Source of the DNA: Arsenophonus sp052171275
GTDB taxonomy: Bacteria > Pseudomonadota > Gammaproteobacteria > Enterobacterales > Enterobacteriaceae
Direction: 5' to 3'
Assembly: GCA_052171275.1 (NCBI GenBank)
Contig: CM125795.1
Span: 1,736,001-1,800,000 of the forward strand
DNA: 64,000 bases
Part shown: positions 33,458 through 45,130 of the stretch, in pieces
How positions within the stretch are numbered: the stretch's first letter is position 1
How the letters are laid out: each line of letters starts with the position of its first letter
The notes under the pieces: generated by a model
The model's database searches: none
What the model saw: the letters and a program-made list of their open reading frames with translations, nothing else
What the model was told of the DNA's origin: nothing
Program-made: the position numbers and the translations under genes

Positions 33458-35437
33458 AATAAATTTTTAATTTCTATATTAGTTATGTATAAAATATTTA
33501 GATTTTTATTAAAAATTAAAAATTAATAATATAAATTTATCCTTCATAAATAGTTTTATTATCAATAAAGAATAATAATTTTTAGTTAATGTAAATAATA
33601 TAAAAAAATAATATTTAGTTAAATTATTAATTATATTTATTAATAAAAATATTTCATTATAAAAATTTATTTATATTAAAGTTTAATAAAATAAATTATT
33701 CTATATTCACTAAATATTGAATTTTATAAAAAATAAAACAGATTATATATAAAAAATATTTATTCTTTATATAAAAATTATAAAATTTATAATATTATAT
33801 ATTAAATAATCGAATATAAAACTTTTTATTAATTTATAACTATGTAATTTTGCATTAGAAAATAGTAACTGAATTAAAGAAAAAATAATGTTATTCATAT
33901 AAGTTAGTTATATATTTAATAAATATTATAAAAAATTTTTTAAATATAATGTTTTATAAAAAACTACAAGATAATAAAATATCTAATAAATAAATATTTT
34001 ATTTTTTATAAAATATTTTAAATAAATATTTATCAATTATATTATATATCTATAATATATATTATTATATACATTATAATTAATTAAAATATTATATTAT
34101 TATAAATAATATAATAGGATAAATTATGATAATTTCCATAAAATATAATTGGAATAATAATTAATATTTATTAAAATAAATATTAATATGTAAATAAATT
34201 TAGTATCACTTAAAATAATACTTTTATTAAATTTGAAAGTAAATTAATTACTAATAACATATCAAAATTTTTAATAAAAATAAAATAATAAAATATTAAT
34301 TAATAATGTGAGATATATAAATAAAATTTATAATATTATTAAAATAATTGAATATTAATATTTATTAGAACTTTATAATTATTAGTTAATTTATTAGTAT
34401 TCAATACTATTTATTGTATAATAAAGCTGTTATATAAGTATATTTACATCATAAATCAATAAAATTATAAATAATTTAAGAACACTATAACAATTAGCAA
34501 TATCTGATATATTATTTAATATTTTAAAGTTTTTTATCTCAAAATAATATTTATATAATTAAATATTTTATATAATAATTCATATAATAATTTATATAAT
34601 ATATATAACATATATAGATTTTGCTAAAATAAAGATACATTTATGTATAAAACGATTTATTTTATTTCTTTATTGCTTCCTAATATTTTAAATAAAAAGT
34701 TCATAATTTAATTTCTTTTAATTCTTTCATATAAAAGAAATAAACTAATAAAAATCTTATTCTAATATATTATTAATTTCTCTAATAGAGTATTTTGTAT
34801 TCTTTAAAACTAAAAAATAATATTATATCTCTTATTTTTATTAGTTTTTAAAAGTTGTAAAATTTTAAATTTCTATTAATTGTATTGAAACATTAATCTA
34901 ATATATTTTATTTTATAATCTTATTTATTAGTAATAATTTCTTTAACAATAATCTTTATTTTTATAACTAACTTTTAATATAACTCCTTTATTAATTTGT
35001 AGTAGAGTTATTTATCTAATTATGATTAAAGAATTATTTAATACTTATCTACTTATATTATTTACAAAAATTAAAAACATTTAAGTTTTTTAATAAATAA
35101 ATATTTTTTATACTTAATTAATAATAATAATTTTTTGTTTTTAAAATAAATAAATAATTATATTTTATTTTTTATTTTTTTTAAAAAATATTTTTAATTA
35201 AGTATTTTATATTTTTTAATATCATTAATAAAAAATATCGATATATATCTTTTAAATATTTATTTTTTTAATTTAATAGATATTAATAATTATTATTAAT
35301 GTTATATTATTTATTAATAAATTAGTATATATTAATAAATATGTTTAAATAAATAATTAATTAGTTAATTTTATTCTAAAAAAATAGATAAATCTATTTT
35401 AGTATTTTTTAACATTGTTTTACTTATATAAATAAAA

Positions 35438-35470
35438 TTGATTATTTATAATAAAATTATAAATAATCAA
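35438..35470. repeat. 15-bp hairpin with AAA loop
   Basis: TTGATTATTTATAAT (35438-35452) and its exact complement (35456-35470) flank AAA. It is not adjacent to a gene. Confidence 0.7.
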
Positions 35471-37229
35471 GAGACAAATAGCAAATTTTATTCCATACTT
35501 AACTAATTAAATCACTGTATTCAATTTTATTTTTTATTTTTTTACGAAAAGACCAAATAGAATATATAGTGAAAAATTTTTAAGAATTTATAGTATTTTA
35601 ATATTTTATTCGATTGAATAATGTGACTATATTATTTAACGAAATGTCAAGTCACTGACTTAGTAGTATATTTAGAAGGAATTAAATAAAATAACGTATA
35701 TATTTAAAATTAGTATTATTGTTTATATAAATATATAGATATTTATGATATAAAATCTGTTATAAAACAGAATTAATAATCGAAGATAAATTAATAAGAT
35801 AAACATAATAATTATAAATTATATTCTAGTCAAAATACTATTTCTTAATTCAATATATCAGATTACTATAGTTAAATAATAAAAATATAATAATATTAAA
35901 TTAACTCATCAACATTTAAATTAATTACTAAAATAATATTATATATGTAAATAAGTAAATTTTTATTTATTATAATTGATTCACTTTAACTAATAATTAA
36001 AATATATACTTTTATTATTATGGAAACTAATATATATTAGTTTATTTATTATTTAATTTTTATTTTTTATTATTAAATAATTAATTAATTATTTAAATTA
36101 ATATTTAAAAACTAATTAATATTAACAAAAATAATTTATATTAATAAAATAATTTATTGCTTAATTTTATTAAAAATTTAATTAAATAATCCTAATATTC
36201 ATTAAATATATACTTAAATTCTAAAAATTAAATTGAATATTATTTTCTTATCAAGCATAATTTTTCCATAAGGAAATAATTAATTTATATTGAAATAAAA
36301 ATAAAATTTTTTAATTTTATAAATATAGATAACTTTTTTTATTATAAAGTTTTAAAAGTTTAAAAATTTGATTTTATTAAAATATAAATATAGAATATAA
36401 ATGATTAAGTATATTTATTAAAAAAATTTTATTAGTAAATATTTTAGTAATGCAAATAATATATCAAAAATAAATAATATAAATCAGTTATTAATGATAG
36501 AAAATTAACTTGAATTAAAAAGTTCTAATGATAAAACGAATAAATATATTTAATATTTATTTTAAAATATAAGTAAAATATAATAAAGATTATTTTTATA
36601 ACTTAATTTTATTTTAATTTTATAATCTCTTTTTATTTATGAATATATGTTAATTATATTTTCATAAGATGTTTATCTTATATCTCTTAAAATTCAAGTT
36701 AAATAATTTTATCTTAAAAATAAAAATAATTTATTTAAGATTAATTAAAAAATTTAGATTATAAACTTTTTCTATTAAAAATATATTTATTAAATAAAAC
36801 TTGTTTTTTAAAATAATTAATTCTAATAAAAACATATTTTATAAATTATTTTATAACTATTTCTGAATATAGTTATAAAAAAAATTTTTTTCTTTAATTT
36901 ATTAAATATTAATCATAGATTTCTTTTTAATCCAACATATAATGAATTAAACATATAAAATCAATTTAATTATATTGATACTAAGTGATTTTATTAATTA
37001 TGATTATTTAAAATTAACTCTCATTTTAAATAAATTCTAAACAATTAATGTTAATTCTTTAATTAAAATTATCGTGGTGTTTTTATAAATTCAATATAAA
37101 CTATATAAAATATATTATAGATAAAAATAATATTAAATTACATATAGTTAGAATATCGTTTAATAAATAAAATAGTAAATATTAAAAAATTAAACCTTGC
37201 TACTTTAATATACATTTTATCTAATATGA

Positions 37230-38717
37230 TTAGATCAATTTTATTGCTATCCAATAAAATAAACCAGAAAGTATAATGGAAATAGGCAATGTAAATAACC
37301 AAGCTAATAATATATTTTTAATTGTTTTAGCTTGTACCCCGACACCATTAACAATCATTGTACCCGCTACAGCGGAAGATAAAACCTGTGTTGTTGATAC
37401 AGGCATACCAGTGTAACTTGCAATACCAATAGAAACTGCAGCAGTAATTTGAGCAGAAACGCCTTGTGCATAAGTCATACTTTTTTTACCAATTTTTTCA
37501 CCAATTGTTATAGCAGCACGCTGCCAACCAATCATAGTACCTATAGAAAGAGCTAAAGCAACTGCAATAATAATCCAAAGTGGCGCATATTCCACTGTAT
37601 TAAGTAAATCACTACTTAATTTTTTAAGAAAACGTGCATCAGAAGATGGTGTTTCAGGTAATTTAGCTACATCTAATGCTGTATTAGATAAACATATTAA
37701 TAATCGACGTATTTGATTACGTTCATCAGTATTTAATGCTGAATAACTTTGGATATTAGTTAAAATTAGTGATGTTTGTTTTAGAGCATTAATAGGATAT
37801 AAATTATTACAATAAAATTTATCATCTAAAGTTTTTAACTTTGAATTCTCTTGTGACTTATTAACAATATGATTTAATGCTGATCGATGTCCTATATAAT
37901 AATGTTGTAGATGCGTTATTGCACGATGAATACATGTTATATCATAACCACTAGCTTTTACATTAAGTACAAATCCAGATGGTACTACCATGATTAACAC
38001 AAGCATAATAAAACCAATACCTTTTTGACCATCATTAGCTCCATGAGAAAAACTAACTCCAATTGCGGATAAAATCAATGTAATACATATCCAAAAAGGT
38101 GGTTTTCTTTTTCCATCTTTCTCTTCTTGTTCAAGAGGTGTTAAATAAATACGACTATGTTTTTTTGTATTATTACAATAATGACGTAAAAATAAAATAA
38201 AAAATCCTGCCATAACAAAACCAATTATAGGAGAAAGAATAAGGGAAAGAAAAATTTCAATAACTTTTGAGATGTTTAATGCATCAAGTATTGAGGAATT
38301 TGTCACTAATGAATTAGTTAAACCAACACCAATAATAGCGCCTATTAATGTATGTGAACTAGAAGCAGGTAGTCCGAAATACCATGTACCAAAATTCCAA
38401 ATAATAGCGGCTAATAGCATAGAAAAAACCATTGCTAAACCATGATTAGAACTTAGATTTAATAGAAGATTTGTTGGCAGAAGATGCATAATAGCATAAG
38501 CGACACTAAGACCACCTAAAATAACACCAAAAAAATTAAAAATACCAGCCATAATAACAGCAAATTTAGCCTGCATTACTCGAGTATAAATAACTGTCGC
38601 TACCGCATTTGCGGTATCATGAAAACCATTAATTACTTCATAAAATAACACAAATAACAGTGCTAATATTAATAAAAAACAGGTATAGAAATCCAAACCA
38701 GTAAATAAATCCAGCAT
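37230..38717 (-). CDS. pitA: PitA, low-affinity inorganic phosphate transporter
   Basis: PitA is a proton-coupled inner-membrane symporter for metal phosphate. The 495 residues are close to E. coli PitA (499). The protein has many hydrophobic helices and the two inverted signature repeats: GFHDTANAVATVI (31-43) and SHGANDGQKGIG (225-235), plus GLPASSSHTLIGAIIG in the first half and GMPVSTTQVLSSAVAG in the second. A large hydrophilic loop of about 250-375 separates the halves, as in E. coli. The start ATG has TAAGA upstream. A 7-bp hairpin (37219-37235) overlaps the stop codon. No Pst system is visible in this window, so PitA may be a main phosphate route; that is inference. Confidence 0.97.
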   Translation of the reverse strand: MLDLFTGLDFYTCFLLILALLFVLFYEVINGFHDTANAVATVIYTRVMQAKFAVIMAGIFNFFGVILGGLSVAYAIMHLLPTNLLLNLSSNHGLAMVFSMLLAAIIWNFGTWYFGLPASSSHTLIGAIIGVGLTNSLVTNSSILDALNISKVIEIFLSLILSPIIGFVMAGFFILFLRHYCNNTKKHSRIYLTPLEQEEKDGKRKPPFWICITLILSAIGVSFSHGANDGQKGIGFIMLVLIMVVPSGFVLNVKASGYDITCIHRAITHLQHYYIGHRSALNHIVNKSQENSKLKTLDDKFYCNNLYPINALKQTSLILTNIQSYSALNTDERNQIRRLLICLSNTALDVAKLPETPSSDARFLKKLSSDLLNTVEYAPLWIIIAVALALSIGTMIGWQRAAITIGEKIGKKSMTYAQGVSAQITAAVSIGIASYTGMPVSTTQVLSSAVAGTMIVNGVGVQAKTIKNILLAWLFTLPISIILSGLFYWIAIKLI

Positions 38718-39818
38718 AAATCTTAAACCAATTTGTTAAATATGAACTGAATGTATTCATTATCAGTGACAAACAGTAACGGTGGAAGTAAAATTTATAT
38801 CTTTTTAAATTTTAATTAAGAAAAGTGAATAAAAAAATATTTTTACTTTTATTAAGTTACCTAAATAAAGAAATAAATAGATTTTAAATATTTGATAAAA
38901 TATATTTATATCTACATATATTTAAATTTAAATAAATATTATTTCTTATTTAATAGGTATTGTTATATGGTTATTACCAATAAACATTTTTATATAAAAA
39001 GATTTTTATAAAATTCGATTAAATTATTATTTATATAGGAACAATGTTAATCTTATTTTTATAAAATTAATATAGAGCAAAAAAATAAAATGTTCATACT
39101 AAATATAATAATAGATAAAATAAATAAAAGAAATTTAATCTTTAATTATGTATAATAATATAAATTTATTTAGAATTTACATTAAGAATTTTTATATATC
39201 TATTAATTATTAGTTTTATAAGTCAACATTAATTTATTTTAATCAATTTCAACTTATAAATTAATATAAACGCTATATTAATTATTCTAAAAATTAGAGT
39301 AATATTCTTATTACAATAGTTTATGTTAAAACATCAATTTACTATTATTTAAGAATAAAATACTAACTAATATTAGTTATTTTATGCTTAAATTATTTAA
39401 ATAAAATAGATAATAAATTTTATATTATGTATGTTTTAATAAAAAGATTATTAATTTAATAGTACTAATTATTCATATTAATAACTTTAAATACCTTTAA
39501 ATTTATTGAAGGAATTTTTATATTTTATAATTTGTTATAAATTTAGAAAAAATGTCTAATCAAAAAAAATAGACTTAATATTTTTTGAATCATATAAGAT
39601 ATATTATTAATGGTTTAAGAATACTTTTTAGTATTGCGATTTTAAATAAAATTAGTTTGAAAAATATAATAATTTTTTAAAAAAAACTTTTATTTAATAT
39701 TTAAAGATAAAGATTTTCTATGATAAACTATTTTTTAAATTTAAAATTGTTATTAATTTCAGAAAATATATAAGTAATACTTTATTTTATAAATAATTCT
39801 TTAAAGATGCTTAATTTA

Positions 39819-39863
39819 TAAAAAATTATTATTTCTAATTTTATTAGAAATAATAATTTTTTA
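39819..39863. repeat. 21-bp hairpin with TTT loop
   Basis: Arms 39819-39839 and 39843-39863 are exact complements, including a matched C-G pair (TTTCTAAT / ATTAGAAA). It lies about 590 bases downstream of pckA and 1.1 kb upstream of pitA, so it could be a second terminator insulating pitA. Confidence 0.75.
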
Positions 39864-40364
39864 AATATTTTATCTTAATAAAAAATTTTTAATTTATTAA
39901 AAATCTCAAAGTAAACTAATAACAATATATTATATATATAAATTATAGTTTCAAATCAATAAAAATATATTTTTGACATACATTCAATAAATAGAAAATA
40001 ATAATTATTTCTTTATATTTAAATCATTAATATTCTAAATTAAAGTAACTTTATGATTCTTTATTTATCATCGACTATAAAATTATAGTTTTATGACTAT
40101 AAATATATTAATATATATTATTTTATAATATTTATTAATATATTATTATTTTAATTAATTTTAGATTTATATTAAAAGTCAATGTAATAAATTAAAGATC
40201 ATAGTATTAATTGATTATATTATTTATTTTTTAAATCAATACTTCTAAGATCAAATTAAATAAAAAAATTATTTATATTGTAAGTATTAATTTAATTAAC
40301 ACCAATGATAATATTTTAGTTCTTATTAAATTATAATATCTTTAATTTTTTTATTTTATTAAAA

Positions 40365-40399
40365 ATATCATTTTTATTTTAATAAAATAAAAATGATAT
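40365..40399 (-). terminator. pckA terminator hairpin
   Basis: ATATCATTTTTATTTT (40365-40380) and its exact complement (40384-40399) form a 16-bp stem with a 3-base loop, 53 bases after the pckA stop on the minus strand. The transcript continues with a short U run. Confidence 0.65.
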
Positions 40400-40451
40400 A
40401 TATATTTATAATGTTCTATTTATCTGTATTTTTTATTAAATATTATTAATA

Positions 40452-42074
40452 TTATAGCTTAGGACCAGCTTTTATAAGTGATGCTCCAAATTGATTATTA
40501 GTATATTTTTCAAAATTTTCAATAAATTGTTTAGCTAAATTTTTAGCTTTAACTTCCCATTGATTTTTATTTTCATAAGTACAACGAGGATCTAAAATAT
40601 TTTTATTAATTCCTGGCAATTTAGTAGGTATAGCTAAATTAAAAATCGGTAAATTTATAGTTTTTACTATATCTATATCTCCGTTTAAAATTGCATCAAT
40701 AATTACACGAGTATTTTTAATAGAAATGCGTTTATTGTTTCCATCCCATCCTGTATTAACCAAATATACTTTTGTATCAGCAGCTTTCATTCGTTTACTT
40801 AATACTTTAGTATATTGAATTGGGTGTAATGTTAAAAAAGCAGCTCCAAAACAAGCTGAAAAAGTTGGAGTTGGTTCTACAATTCCAAATTCGGTGCCAG
40901 CTAATTTAGATGTAAAACCTGATAAAAAATAATATTCAGTTTGTTCACGAGTTAAACATGATACTGACGGTAAAACACCAAAAGCATCTGCTGTTAAAAA
41001 AATAGCTTTAGATGCATGTCCAGCTTTAGAAATTGGTTTAACAATATTATTGATATGGTAAATAGGATATGAAACTCGAGTATTTTCTGTTTTTTTCCCA
41101 TCATTAAAATCAATAGAACCATCAGCTAAAACAGTAACATTTTCTAATAATGCATTACGTTTAATCGCATGATAAACATCAGGTTCTGCAATTTCAGATA
41201 AATTTATTGTCTTAGCGTAACAACCACCTTCGAAATTAAATATACCATTATCATCCCATCCGTGTTCATCATCACCAATTAATTTGCGTTTAGGATCAAT
41301 AGAAAGAGTTGTTTTTCCTGTACCAGATAAGCCAAAGAAAATAGCTACATCTCCATTTTTACCAACATTAGCTGAACAATGCATTGAAGCAATTTCTTTT
41401 AATGGTAAGAAATAATTCATGATCGAAAACAATCCTTTTTTCATTTCACCACCATACCAAGTACCACCAATAAGTTGCATGCGTTCACTTAAATTAAACG
41501 CAACAAAATTCTCTGAGTTTAAACCTTGATCTTGCCAATTAGGATTGGTACACTTTGCACCATTCATCACAATAAAATCTGGTTTAAAATTAATTAACTC
41601 CTCCTCAATAGGTCGAATAAACATATTTTTAACAAAATGTGCTTGCCAGGCTACTTCAGTGATAAAACGTACATTTAAACGACTATCTAAATTTGTTCCA
41701 CAAAAAGCATCAATAATAAATAACCGCTTACGTGATAATTGATTAGTTACTAAACCTATTAATGATTTCCAAACCAATTTTGTCATCGGTTTATTATCAT
41801 TTATTTCTTTCTCTTGATCTGTCCACCAAACTGTACCTGAAGAAATATTGTCATAAACAATATATTTATCTTTTGGAGATCTACCAGTAAAAATACCAGT
41901 ATTAACAGCTACTGTATCTAAATTAGTTTTAATACCACGTTCGGAACCTTTTAGTGAAGATTTTGTTTCTTCTATAAATAATTGTTCATATTCCGGATTA
42001 TAAATAATTTCTAGGACTTCATGAATACCATATCTAGCTATTTCTTCTGGAGTAATCATTTTTTTTGTAATCAT
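40452..42074 (-). CDS. pckA: PckA, ATP-dependent phosphoenolpyruvate carboxykinase
   Basis: PckA converts oxaloacetate and ATP to PEP, CO2 and ADP, the entry step of gluconeogenesis. The 540 residues equal the E. coli length and align without gaps over the parts I compared. GIFTGRSPKDKYIV holds the substrate-binding Arg65; the P-loop FFGLSGTGKTTLS lies at about 246-258; GDDEHGWDD supplies metal and nucleotide ligands; NTRVSYPIYHI holds Arg333; and FSACFGAAFL and the C-terminal GPKL are kept. GAGAAC precedes the start ATG. PEP from this step could feed MurA and the shikimate pathway (AroB, AroK), both represented nearby. Retention suggests growth on C4 acids or amino acids rather than sugar, which is inference. 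Confidence 0.98.
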   Translation of the reverse strand: MITKKMITPEEIARYGIHEVLEIIYNPEYEQLFIEETKSSLKGSERGIKTNLDTVAVNTGIFTGRSPKDKYIVYDNISSGTVWWTDQEKEINDNKPMTKLVWKSLIGLVTNQLSRKRLFIIDAFCGTNLDSRLNVRFITEVAWQAHFVKNMFIRPIEEELINFKPDFIVMNGAKCTNPNWQDQGLNSENFVAFNLSERMQLIGGTWYGGEMKKGLFSIMNYFLPLKEIASMHCSANVGKNGDVAIFFGLSGTGKTTLSIDPKRKLIGDDEHGWDDNGIFNFEGGCYAKTINLSEIAEPDVYHAIKRNALLENVTVLADGSIDFNDGKKTENTRVSYPIYHINNIVKPISKAGHASKAIFLTADAFGVLPSVSCLTREQTEYYFLSGFTSKLAGTEFGIVEPTPTFSACFGAAFLTLHPIQYTKVLSKRMKAADTKVYLVNTGWDGNNKRISIKNTRVIIDAILNGDIDIVKTINLPIFNLAIPTKLPGINKNILDPRCTYENKNQWEVKAKNLAKQFIENFEKYTNNQFGASLIKAGPKL

Positions 42075-43050
42075 TAACTTGTTCTCATAAATAAATTTTA
42101 ATCTTAATTTGGATATTAAAAATTTTAATTGAAATTAACAACGATAAAAATTAAAAAAATTTCATCTAAACAATCTATCAGTTAGAAATATGTGATCTAG
42201 AGTATCATTAGAAATAAAGTAAAATATGAACATATTATTTATCACAAAATAAAATAATTATAATTTACTAAATTTAATCAGGCGATTTTAATTTACTTCT
42301 ATTTATTTATATCTCATTTATTAAGTAAATACAATAAAGTTTAAATAAGATTAAAATTTAATATTAAACTTAATTTAGTATCGTTAAATATAATTATATA
42401 ATTAATTTTAAATCAAAAATAGATAATTGAATATTTTTAATAATATTTTAAAATAATTAAAACTAAAAACGAAGTTTTATCTATTTAAAAAAATAAATTT
42501 TATTTATCAATAATATGATAAAAATATTTAATTCATGTATAAAATAAATAACGTCATTTACAATTAATCTCATAGAAATTAATTGTATTATATAATTAAA
42601 TTTATACTATCTATCAAATATGATAAGTACAACAATACTTGTAATAGTATTTCATTAATAACATGTTAATTTTATTCTATTTTAATTTATTTCATACAAC
42701 TAAATTAATAAACATTTAATATAAAATATATCTAATTTAATTAATAATTAATTTAAATTATTACCAATATTTTAGATTATAATTTATATAAGTTTAAATA
42801 ATAATATAATTATAAGAATTAAAAATTTATTTTAATAAATTATATAGATTAACAATCCATATAATAATAATTATTTTATTAAGTAATTTTTTAAATATCA
42901 TCTATAAATCTGATTTACTAAAATTATCTAATTATAAAAATATCTCTTAAAATAAATGCTATAATTACTAATTTTAGTTGTTTTTATTAATAAATTTATC
43001 ATTAAAACATAATTCATTTAAATTTATACGTTAGATTTAACTAAGTCATG

Positions 43051-43077
43051 TTACTAATAATTTCAAATTATTAGTAA
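43051..43077. repeat. 13-bp inverted repeat with 1-base centre
   Basis: TTACTAATAATTT (43051-43063) and its complement (43065-43077) flank a single C. It lies 0.5 kb from the 62-base palindrome. Confidence 0.65.
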
Positions 43078-43569
43078 ATTATTCTTTGCATAATAATAAT
43101 TATTTTCTTTTAATATAAAACATTATACTTAATTATATAATAAAGTTATTTAAATATATCTCTCGTATCTAAATATTTATTTACTAATATTTTATAGTGA
43201 ATTTATGATTTTATTTTTTTAAATTTTATATTGTATATTTTAATAATTTTTATTAATTTATTTCTTTCTAAATTTACATTTACCGTCTTATGATATAAGC
43301 TATTTTATAAATAATTTTATTATTAACTCTTTATATGTTAAAATTTAATTTTATTATATAATTTCTAATTATTGTATATTTTATCTGCTTATATATAATA
43401 ATAAAAACAATACTAAATATCATTAAAGTAAATTTAATAAAAATATAGAATGTTAAATAATATAGACAATATATATCTCATATAAACTATGATATAGTAT
43501 CCTTATATATATTTATTATAAAATAAATTTATTAAAATATCTAATACATTTAAAAAAAGATATATTAAA

Positions 43570-43631
43570 TTTTATCATATTTTTTATATATTATTTTATA
43601 TATAAAATAATATATAAAAAATATGATAAAA
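43570..43631. repeat. 62-base perfect palindrome without a loop
   Basis: Each of the 31 bases 43570-43600 is matched by its complement in 43601-43631, with no mismatch and no spacer. A single C (TTTTATCATA) in the left arm is matched by G in the right (TATGATAAAA). Flanking bases break the symmetry (A at 43569, G at 43632). It lies mid-desert, 1.5 kb from pckA and 3 kb from nudE. Such a structure can extrude as a cruciform and is normally cut by SbcCD in E. coli. Confidence 0.9.
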
Positions 43632-44527
43632 GATCATAATCTTGCTAAGTTTAAAAACTGTTTTCTTTATTACTTATAAGTTATATGTTATAATTAATTA
43701 TAAACTCAATAATTTTATTAAATTTTTATTTTTCTTTTAAGATAAATATATATATATTCCATATAATCATTTTCATAAGCATTTCTTATACTAAATTTAA
43801 TTTTATTATAATATTATATACATTAATTTTTAAAAATTTAAAAATTAAATTACTTATTCGTGTTTTTTAAAATAAAGTTCCTCTTAAGTAGAATTACCTT
43901 CTTATTTTAATTTAAAAAATTATAATAAATTTATGTATAAAATATAAAAAATCAATTTATATCATATTCCATAATATTTCTTAAAATCAATTAATTAACT
44001 CTATTATTTTCTTACTTAAGTTAAATACGTTCTTTAATTCTTTTTTAAATATCAAGAAATTTTGATTTTCTTGGATTTAAATATTGAAACAATAAACATA
44101 TAATATCTATATATTATATATATGAATATTTAGTATATAAATAATTTATTTAATAATTGATTTAATTAAAGATTAAATTAAATAATTATTTTATTTAAAT
44201 AACAAAGTAACGTACTTATTTACACTATATTGAATTATAATATTAATACTTTATTTTGCTTTAGTAAAGAAATTTTTATAATTACATAAGTTATTTATAT
44301 TCTTTTAATAACTAAAAATTTTTAAAAAGTTAATATTAATTATTATACATTAATAATGATCATTATATGAAATAATATAACCATATATATAATTTATATT
44401 TTAGTTATTCAGAATTATTTATATAACAATTATTCTAACTATATAAATAAAATATCTAAAATAATCTATAAATAAAATTGATATAAAATAAACTAAAAAT
44501 GATTTTTTTTATAAAATCAAGATAATA

Positions 44528-44571
44528 AATTATTAATCTTATTAATTTTATAATTAATAAGATTAATAATT
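44528..44571. repeat. 20-bp hairpin with TTAT loop
   Basis: AATTATTAATCTTATTAATT (44528-44547) and its exact complement (44552-44571) flank a 4-base loop. The C-G pair is matched. It lies mid-desert. Confidence 0.8.
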
Positions 44572-45085
44572 ATATACTTAATATTTTAATTCTAGTAAAA
44601 ATTAAATAAATCTAAAATAAAGATATAAATATATTCTAATTAATCTTATTTAAATTTTAAAATATTAATTTTAAAGAAATGGTAAAAAAGATTTCAATCA
44701 TTTATTCTAATAAGTATTTTAATCATGAAAATAAAAGAATTAAATTTAGATTAATAGAATATTTCATTTAAAATAAAATATGAAAATATTATAAAATAAT
44801 AAAATAATAAAATAAACAATATAAATTAAATAATTTAATAAATATTATTTTATTTATAAATTTTTTTACTTATGAAAGTAAAAGTATATAAATTTAATTT
44901 ATAAAGGAGAAAATATAATTCTTTATCGTGTATTAAAAACTAATAATCTTAATTATATATTAAAGAATAAATTTATATTTAGATAGACCATTATTATATA
45001 AATTATAATTATATCAAATTTTTTTATAAAAATAAAAAAATTAATGAAATAAATTATTGATAAGTAATACCATAAATAAAATATT

Positions 45086-45130
45086 ATAAATCATATTATT
45101 TATTTTACTAAAATAAATAATATGATTTAT
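45086..45130. repeat. 22-bp inverted repeat with 1-base centre
   Basis: Arms 45086-45107 and 45109-45130 are exact complements around a single C. The C in ATAAATCATA is matched by G in the right arm. It lies mid-desert, 1.5 kb before nudE. Confidence 0.85.

Larger units (their letters stand above)
32193..37229. other. 5.0 kb gene-free desert (dtpB, uspA, uspB slots)
   Basis: In E. coli dtpB, uspA and uspB lie between rsmJ and pitA. None is readable here. Items seen: palindrome 32908-32933, terminator-like hairpin 33437-33457, hairpin 35438-35470, a 28-base A+T hairpin at 34160-34187, a 12-bp hairpin at 36849-36880, and a slightly GC-richer patch at about 35550-35665 containing AAGTCA-C-TGACTT (35649-35661). 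Confidence 0.7.
38718..40451. other. 1.7 kb desert between pckA and pitA
   Basis: No gene. It contains the pckA terminator hairpin (40365-40399) and a 21-bp hairpin (39819-39863), listed separately, and a 16-base palindrome TAACTAATATTAGTTA at about 39365-39380. Confidence 0.7.

Noticed and set aside
35640..35660. Consensus TTGACA as a promoter
   Set aside because: No -10 element at 16-18 bases and no downstream gene; kept only as part of the GC-patch observation.
44052..44075. Hairpin CAAGAAA / TTTCTTG near 44.05 kb
   Set aside because: Only 7 bp with a 7-base loop and no T tract or neighbouring gene; within what chance can give here.
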